Source: Microvelia longipes (taxonomy: Eukaryota; Arthropoda; Insecta; Hemiptera; Veliidae). Taken from it: a stretch of DNA of 64,000 bases. The stretch covers positions 6,084,474 to 6,148,473 of the forward strand of contig JACMZG010001914.1 of the NCBI GenBank assembly GCA_018340805.1. Direction: 5' to 3'. The notes beneath the pieces were generated by a model. It ran no database searches. It was not told the DNA's origin and was given only the letters and a program-made list of their open reading frames with translations. This document shows, one piece after another, positions 57,871 through 64,000 of the stretch. Both the position numbers and the translations under genes were made by a program. Each line of letters starts with the position of its first letter. Within the stretch, counting starts at the first letter, position 1.

Positions 57871-58642
57871 CAGGTTACTTTTCCGATGTTTCGAAATTTA
57901 ACATACATAGCCCCTCTATTAATAATATCTCTATGCTTTGTAACTTTGTAATACTAAGCCTTTTATATTTCTACCTGCTTTCCTCTCATTGGTCCTTTTT
58001 CATCATAAATTTGAAGTTCTGCAGGCCTATTTGCTTTACTTAATACCCATTAGAGTTTTCCTTATAAATTTGAACAACCTTATAAAGTTATCCTTACTGT
58101 AGTAAAAATTTAAATATTTCCCGGAGGCAATATTTTTGCTCTACTTTCCCCTCATATTTTCCCAGTAGTCTACAAACTCCTCAAACCCTTGCCCTTCCTG
58201 TAGCGCCCACAAATCCCAACCCAAATATATTTTAATCTTGGGGGACTCGACAATTCTTTTACATTCCTTCGTCTTTTGATTTAAAATTCTTTTGCAATTT
58301 TCCTTCCACTTGTAATTTTGGTAACTTGGTAAAAATATTTGTATGAATTTTCCCAATTTTAACGAGAGGATTTTTTCTTCTTCTTTTTTTTTTAATAAAG
58401 GAATAATTCAATTTATAATGCATGTTCTAATTAATTTAATTAGCATGAAAAATAACATGATATTTTCATTTAAAATTGAATTGTAATTTTTCCCAATTTA
58501 AATATTGCATTTCCTATGTAATCGCTCATTCTAATGAATGTTTAATATAAATTAATTAAAAATGCTGCTGTTATAATTAAGTTCAGTTGTTTGGTGCATG
58601 TGTGCTTATTGAATTTAACAAAGAATAAAATTATTTATGCGT
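57871..58642. other. No confirmed gene
   Basis: A 71-codon frame at 58141-58356 (-) has plausible protein composition (YLGWDLWALQEGQGFEEFVD) but no motif I recognise and no ATG start. It could be an exon or transposon fragment. The rest is AT-rich. Confidence 0.35.
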
Positions 58643-58803
<161 letters not shown>

Positions 58804-58805
<2 letters not shown>

Positions 58806-59025
58806 ACTTACGTGAAGCCTTATCTCCTTATAGTAAGCACTAAGTAGCCCACTTACGTCAAGCCTTAACTCCTCATAGTAAGCACTAAGTAGCCCACTTA
58901 CGTCAAGCCTTATCTTCTCATAGTAAGCACTAAGTAGCCCACTTACGTGAAGCCTTATCTTCTCATAGTAAGCACTAAGTAGCCCACTTACGTGAAGCCT
59001 TTACTTGTCATAGTAAGCACTAAGT
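58804..59025. repeat. 45-bp minisatellite, five units
   Basis: Unit CCCACTTACGTCAAGCCTTA / TCTCCTCATAGTAAGCACTAAGTAG. Starts directly after (TA)n. The last unit leads into AGCACTAAG...CTTAGTGCT (about 59012-59043), a 9-bp inverted pair. Confidence 0.95.
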
Positions 59026-59460
59026 AAGTCGGCTCCTTAGTGCTTAATAGAGTAGGACAAGTCTTCCTGGTGACAGTCATTAGGGGGAATTGATGGATCA
59101 CCTTGCAAGTAAGCCTAGGCGAAGATAAGTTTTATATTTATTTAATCTTGGGCCACATTGTTGGGTCCTTTTTGTTTACTCCCTTTGGTATAAGATAGTG
59201 TTCTACCCTATGAGTTCTATTGTGCAGGCATTATCCACAAAGGAGCTGTGAGTGATATGAATTTCTGTATCTTTAAATAGGAACAATAAGTACTCTACTT
59301 ACTTATAGTAGGTACTCTTCGTAGTCAATAGTACTTTAGCTGACTAGGCTTTCTACTTTCAAAACCATTAGGCAATAACATGTATATTTTTTACTCACAC
59401 AAATTACTCTGCAAAAGTTCATGATTCGAAAAATTGTAGCGGCAATATCAATTTGAGATT
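59026..59460. repeat. Dispersed repeat, partner of 48115-48300
   Basis: GGGCCACATTGTTGGGTCCTTTTT (about 59150-59173) and AAGATAGTGTTCTAC correspond to the 48.17-kb copy. No gene. Confidence 0.5.
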
Positions 59461-59880
59461 TTGCACGCTTGTAGCTATATATTACTCTAACATATGTGCC
59501 AAGTTTCATCTCATTCTCTGCATTAGTTCAATTTTTATCTTATGAATTGTACCCGTTTTTAAAAAAAAAAAAATTAAAAAATCAGAAAATAATTATATTG
59601 AGTTAAAATTCGGTACAAGTGTAACAGGTGGTGTACCTATTTACGTTGTAGATAGGTTCGTCTAGTTTCGTTCCAATATAACAAGTATATCCATGATTTT
59701 TGTAGGATCATAAAAGCATCGAGCGTGGCCAGTGCCAGGATGGGTGTCCGCTGGGAATAAAACAGGTGTATTTGCTATCTGAGAATGAGCGAGGTGAGTC
59801 GGAAGTAGGGAGAGCGAGCGTAGCGAATTCAGTGTGATGAGGAAAAGTTCCGAGGTACCTTGCACCCGACATTTATTATA
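59461..59880. repeat. About 300-bp repeat plus GAGCGAAGCGAG tail, copy 4
   Basis: Follows the same order as 51580-52015: ATATGTGCCAAG.TTCATCTC, ATTAGTTCAATTTTTATC, AACAAGTATATCCATGATTT, then a GAGCGAGGTGAG...GAGCGTAGCGAAT block and GAGGAAAAGTTCCGAGGTAC. Confidence 0.8.
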
Positions 59881-60274
59881 AGCGTCTATTGGAAGTTCTA
59901 AATTTTGCAAAAATGTAATTCTGCGGGTTAGGTTTAGGGATCTATTACGAGTACTTGACATCTCACATGCTTGGATCTAACGGCTTAACGTCTCTTTCAA
60001 CACGCAACATATGTATGGATTACTTATAACTAATACATTGTTTCTGTAAATATAAAAATTAAAGAAGGTCTTAGGGATTGCAAAATTGTAAATTTAGTTA
60101 TATAGATTAAAGTTTACTTGTTTATTCTACTGTCTACTACTGTTTACTTGTTACTGTCTATTAGTTTACTGTCCTATAAGTGTAATTGTTTCTATAAAAA
60201 ATTTAAATAAGTATACCTACCATAATTTCTACTAAGTCCTGAGCACATGTAGTATTATCAATGGAGCATGCGCT

Positions 60275-60275
<1 letters not shown>
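59881..60275. other. No recognisable gene
   Basis: AT-rich. The first 80 bp resemble 48430-48510 (TTCTAAATTTTGC, TACGAGTACTTGA). Confidence 0.4.

Positions 60276-60309
<34 letters not shown>
60276..60309. repeat. Poly(A) run of 34
   Basis: Uninterrupted A run. It could be the tail of a plus-strand retroposed sequence to its left or a free homopolymer. No body was identified. Confidence 0.85.
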
Positions 60310-60311
<2 letters not shown>

Positions 60312-60329
60312 TATGGATTTCCTTCCCTC

Positions 60330-60425
60330 CCATAAAATCCTTTAGGTCTTGACCGGAATTGAACCTAGAGTGTCGGGATATAGCGAGAACACGTGCTGTT
60401 TAATACTCCTTCTAGACCCCCAATT
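60330..60425 (-). repeat. tRNA-like (SINE-type) segment
   Basis: The minus strand reads GGGGTCTAGAAGGAGTATTA (A-box-like) and, after about 35 bases, CACTCTAGGTTCAATTCCGG (B box GGTTCAATTCC). The neighbouring poly(A) run is on the wrong side to be this segment's tail. Confidence 0.45.
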
Positions 60426-61074
60426 CGCAAGTCACCCTACGCTGTCAATACAAATAATTTTAAAATACAAAGTTATTGTATTATTATGTATTTCCTTACC
60501 GTATTCTCTCCAGGGTTTTTTGTAGATTTTTCATAGTGTTTCCTTCCTGAGAAAGCTCTTTCTATAAAATACTCTATTTAAATGCTTTTTTTCGGAAGTC
60601 TTTGGTAGAAGGACTGAATTGAAGGGCCCTTCTGAGATCGATAGAGCCACAGACTCAAAGAAACCTCATAACATCAACATATTAAGGGACGGGAAAAAGG
60701 TCCAGACTGCCACCGTTCTCATGCCGTGGCCATTTTGAATTCATTTCGGTTCTTCTTTTATGTAATTGGTTCTTTTGGTCAGACAGATGTAATAAAGTTG
60801 TTGTATCAGAATATAAATAGTATTATTTAAATTATGATTTTTCAATCGCGTGGGTATAAAAACCACGAATAAGAGTATTAAAACAACAAGTCAAAAATGA
60901 AACCAAGCTATCCTTGATTTCATTTGACTGAATTTCATAGTTTTTGATTTAAGTGAATTTTAATGAAATGGCTGTATAAATTGTTTTAACAGCCTTCTAT
61001 TTTTCAAAAATGTGAGCTGATGATTTGGGGTCATAAAATTAGGGGTACAGATCAAGAATATAATATTTCTAAGG

Positions 61075-61075
<1 letters not shown>
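60426..61075. other. No recognisable gene
   Basis: AT-rich, nothing supported. Confidence 0.45.
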
Positions 61076-61121
<46 letters not shown>

Positions 61122-61160
61122 ATATATATATATATGTGTGTGTGTGTGTAGGTATGTATG
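61076..61160. repeat. (TA)n then (TG)n
   Basis: TA run to about 61134, then GT and GTAT repeats. A second GTATGTAT run lies at about 61283-61316. Confidence 0.95.
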
Positions 61161-61745
61161 TATCTTCGAGTTTTTGTTTAAAATCCCTCCAAATCTCTTC
61201 GTTTCTCCTCCTGTAAGTTGTTATTGTTATTATTATAAAAGATTGTTGTGTTATACTTTTAGTGTTTTCCTTTGTAATTGAATATATGTATGTATGTATA
61301 TATGTATGTATGCATGTACAAGATTTTGTACCTAAGTATTTTTATGGGACTAGATAATTTTCAAACGCTTTCTGGGCTCAAAATAAAACTTGGCTCAAAA
61401 GTCGACCTTGTTTATGTCCTGAACCCTATTGTTTATGAAATATATGTAACGTCGCTAACCTATATTTATGACAGCAACCATTTCTAAACATCACAAAGCG
61501 TCTAAATTTACTTCCAATAGGCTGAAATTTTATACTCATGTTATACTATGTATAGTTAACACATGTATGAATTTAAAAATTTATTATCAGCATTAGTTGC
61601 GGTTTTATTGATCGATATACATATAACATAATGTAAATAAATCACGTTTTATTGACTAATACATTTTTTTTTATTTTTAATGTTGATAGTTTTTTTTTAT
61701 TTTTTATGTTGATAGTCCAAGAACGGGTTAGTAAAAATTAAATTA
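61161..61745. other. Diverged copy of the end-of-window repeat
   Basis: CAAACGCTTTCTGG...GTCGACCTTGTTTATGTCCTGAACCC (about 61361-61427) resembles CGAACGCTTTCTCG...ATCGACATTGTTAATGTCCTGAACC at 63475-63536. No gene. Confidence 0.55.
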
Positions 61746-61756
61746 TTGTGGCGACG

Positions 61757-61781
61757 TTTCGGCCAAGCTGGCCATAATTAT
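61757..61781 (-). ncRNA. Degenerate hammerhead-like hairpin
   Basis: The minus strand reads ATAATTATGGCCAGCTTGGCCGAAACGTCGCC in two parts: a perfect GGCC/GGCC stem followed by GAAACGTC. The CTGATGA half has decayed to ATAATTA. Confidence 0.35.
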
Positions 61782-61929
61782 GCCAATTATTTACTTCAGA
61801 TAATTCTAAAAGAAATTATATTTTAATCACAACTCAACGTGTTAATTGACTAATAAATTTGAAATTTCGCTTATATCGTGGCATTTTGCCACTTTTATAA
61901 ACTAGTAATATGACAAACTAATATAGGGC

Positions 61930-62445
61930 AACAACCAAGAAGCCAAATGGAGGTGAGAGAACCGCTTCGTGGCCCCTATTTAACGCCGCGTAGCAGCCAG
62001 GACAATTAGGCGACTATTATATTAATTTGGAAGGTGGAATTCCTACATGAATATAAACATATAAAATTATTTGCATCACGAGTTGGATGGGAAAGCCATT
62101 TCAAGTGAATTATATTTTCATGATACACGCGAAGTTGAGAGGAATTGTAGAAATAGGGGTGGGGATGGCATGGCATTGGTCTGAGCGATAAAGGGTTGAA
62201 ATTAGGACTGCCACCTCCTCCAAACTCCCCCCTCCTAGTGTTTATTGTACAACTCTCGCACCAACATAAAAGGTGGTTGTGATCATAAATTTAAAATGCG
62301 AAGAGATAATGCGTTCGTAGATTCTTGTTACATGCAAACAGCATAAACATATTTACACAGTGTATACAAAACAAAACAAAATTGGCATAAAAGGGGGGGG
62401 TCTTAAACCCATTTTGGACACTTTAAAATAACCTCCACATTGACT
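61930..62445. other. No recognisable gene
   Basis: Somewhat less AT-rich, with C-rich CCTCCTCCAAACTCCCCCCT near 62213. Nothing recognised. Confidence 0.4.
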
Positions 62446-62468
62446 ATCGTCCAATTCTAATACTCTGG
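62446..62468. repeat. Target-site duplication, left (non-LTR fragment)
   Basis: ATCGTCCAATTCTAATACTC plus TGG, matching 62885-62905 except for a 2-base indel and one substitution. Confidence 0.75.
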
Positions 62469-62884
62469 CATGAAGCACAGGAAACTTATGTTGAAAGGAC
62501 CCAGTCCCAAAGTAACTGAGGATCTCCTCAGTCTAAGCAGAAGGGACCTTAGAACAGTAACTGGACTTCTGCATGGTCACTTACCTCTGCAAACACCTTT
62601 ATATCACCGGTATCTTTAAAGATAACCCAGTGTGTGGAACCGAAACTGCCTCTCACATATTTCTGAGATGTGAAGTCTTAGTCTTTCAGAGGTTCTCCAA
62701 CTTTGGTAGCAGCACTCTCACTAAGTTTGACTCTACCAATGAATCACTGGTCAAAAAGATCCTAGACCTAGTCCGGGGAAAAGGATTATTTTGAGCTGGA
62801 CCAATTGAGGGGATTGTACAATAGACTTCCAGTCGCAGTGCAAATAAGGTCTATCCTCAACTCCAACCCCAATCATTAATAATA
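62469..62884 (+). pseudogene. Non-LTR retrotransposon ORF2 C-terminus (Jockey/I/R1 type), truncated
   Basis: The fragment encodes the region after RNase H in Jockey/I/R1-like elements: SRRDLRTVTGLLHGHLPL in one frame, then after a shift near 62575-62590 CKHLYITGIFKDNPVCGTET and ASHIFLRCEV, a conserved Cys-x(n)-His-Cys pattern (C..C/T...ETxxHxLxxC). The frame ends at 62792-62794. The tail reads CAATCATTAATAA with no poly(A). Only about 416 bp survived, an extreme 5' truncation. The family clade is inferred from this short region only. Confidence 0.8.
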
Positions 62885-62905
62885 ATCGTCCAATTCTCAC
62901 TCTGG
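62885..62905. repeat. Target-site duplication, right (non-LTR fragment)
   Basis: ATCGTCCAATTCTCACTCTG plus G, the partner of 62446-62468. Confidence 0.75.
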
Positions 62906-63420
62906 AATATAGATTGAGAAATATCAAATTTTATAATTGATCTGTTCCAGTTGACTTTATAATAACTTAACTTAATAAAATAACTTCAATAAACGATGAC
63001 TTAATAACGTTAATAAAATTAAGTTTATTTAAAGATTTTACAATGTTTTATTTACGAAGTAAAATTACCAAACACGAATCTATAAAAAGGATCTATTCTA
63101 CTTTTGAGATAGATATTCCATGCATCCTAAAATAGCCAATTGTGACTAAGAGTATTTTTGCTAAGTTTCAAATTACTGGACCCTTTGAAATCTGAGCCAA
63201 GGTGCTATAAATTCGCCAGATTCATTTCATTTAAATGTTGATCCGTATTTTACATGTGTTATAAATTGTCACGATTTAAATTTCCAGAAAAGGTGTATTC
63301 AATTTTACAATCTGTTTAAAGAGAAGTTGACACCAAAGCAATAAATTTGATAACCTTCGTATGACGTCCGTATGCAAATTCTAACTACCTTTGATACCTT
63401 AGAAAACTCATTGAAAGGGT
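62906..63420. other. No recognisable gene
   Basis: AT-rich sequence without supported features. Confidence 0.5.
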
Positions 63421-63539
63421 GATATATATATATTAATATATAATATATTAATATATAATAATAATATTACTTTCGAACGCTTTCTCGTATTGAAATACAG
63501 CGGAACAAAAATCGACATTGTTAATGTCCTGAACCATCT

Positions 63540-63541
<2 letters not shown>
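63421..63541. repeat. TA-rich tract and inverted copy of 77-142
   Basis: A TA-rich run (63421-63467), then CGAACGCTTTCTCGTATTGA ... GTCCTGAACCATCTT, the reverse complement of the sequence at 77-142. In both places a (TA)n tract lies on the TTCGAACG side. Confidence 0.85.
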
Positions 63542-63578
<37 letters not shown>

Positions 63579-63614
63579 AAGTGTGTAAGTGTATAAGTGT
63601 GTGTGTGTGTGTGT
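63540..63614. repeat. (TA)n(GT)n microsatellite
   Basis: Short TA run followed by GT repeats with AAGT interruptions. Confidence 0.95.
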
Positions 63615-63699
63615 ATAATGTTGTGAAAAGAAATTACGACATTTGACGAATACATTTAGGAATTTGCTAATTTTTAATGTTTGGTTACTTATAGTGTGT

Positions 63700-63936
63700 C
63701 TTGTCAACTCCAAACTGTTTTTTTCGATTCAGAGCTACAAGAAAAACATAAATAAACACTTTTTTCCCGGAAAAAAATGTATGCACCTTGAATTTTACTG
63801 ATTTGTTGACGTTAAATAACATGGTTTTTAATTCGTTTCGTACACTTCCCAAGGGTGATTTTTGTTGTTTTGTGATGTTTGATTGAAAATATTTATCCAT
63901 TCGAAAGATTTGGGCTAACAAATAATTGTCTAGATT
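63700..63936 (+). repeat. Diverged copy of composite-element right arm
   Basis: TTTTTCGATTCAGAGCTACA, AACATAAATAAACAC, CCTTGAATTTTACTGAT and CCATTCGAAAGAT follow the same order as 4806-5014 (TTCATTCGATTCAGCG, AACATAAATATTGAC, CCCTGAATTTTGCTGAT, CCGTTCGAAAGAT). There too the block is followed by a dinucleotide repeat. Confidence 0.65.
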
Positions 63937-63960
63937 ACACACACATACGCACACACACGA
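63937..63960. repeat. (AC)n microsatellite
   Basis: Imperfect ACACACATACGCACACACAC at the place where (TA)n sits in the 5-kb relative. Confidence 0.9.
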
Positions 63961-64000
63961 CATGGATTTTTGCCATACTCTTAATTATTGACGTCATGGC

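Noticed and set aside
58141..58356. 71-codon minus-strand frame rich in Trp, Glu and Lys
   Set aside because: Coding-like composition but no ATG and no known motif, so left uncalled.
60276..60425. A SINE with poly(A) tail
   Set aside because: The poly(A) run is on the 5' side of the minus-strand tRNA-like segment only as seen from the plus strand, so it is not that segment's 3' tail.

Overview
Eukaryotic, almost certainly animal, intergenic DNA: about 64 kb of AT-rich, repeat-dominated sequence in which I find no credible intact host gene. The animal-type mobile elements (a Ty3/gypsy pol, an RTE-type non-LTR retrotransposon, a Jockey/I/R1-type tail, tRNA-derived SINE-like segments, TA-flanked mariner-like termini, Penelope-type hairpins) together with very abundant (TA)n tracts point to an invertebrate, most likely an arthropod. 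The species cannot be fixed from the sequence alone.

Layout. 1-5.6 kb holds a composite inverted-repeat element (about 1786-5446) made of (TA)n tracts, tRNA-like boxes and an inner near-perfect palindrome (3583-4237). 6.1-11.2 kb holds minisatellites and a 1.8-kb direct duplication (7106-8929 and 9408-11243), each copy carrying about 22 copies of a 53-bp repeat. 13.75-14.25 kb is a palindrome with a Penelope-type hairpin in each arm. 14.66-17.13 kb is a broken Ty3/gypsy pol on the minus strand, which runs into a 1000-N assembly gap (17132-18131). 18.13-25.06 kb is a homogeneous 710-bp satellite. 25-41 kb is a mosaic of microsatellites, minisatellites (70, 20, about 118 and about 26/52 bp), a SINE-like element, nested MITE-like insertions and a one-armed copy of the large composite element. 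41.48-43.15 kb is a foldback element with CAGGGTG termini flanked by TA. 43.9-53.5 kb holds further minisatellites, MITE-like pairs and Penelope-type hairpins. 53.63-56.34 kb is a 5'-truncated RTE retrotransposon with a 15-bp target-site duplication. 57-59 kb holds 41-bp and 45-bp minisatellites. 62.45-62.9 kb is a strongly truncated non-LTR 3' end with a target-site duplication. The window ends in sequence related, in inverted orientation, to its start.

The genes do not form a working pathway. Every protein-coding stretch is retroelement debris with frameshifts. Many of these are single-base indels, and the duplicated noncoding copies also differ largely by indels, so part of the damage may be consensus error in the assembly rather than evolutionary decay. 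The most interesting material is the modular family of inverted-repeat elements that joins (TA)n, tRNA-like and palindromic modules, and the recurring CTGA(T)GATG...GAAA hairpins, two of which occur as head-to-head palindromes.
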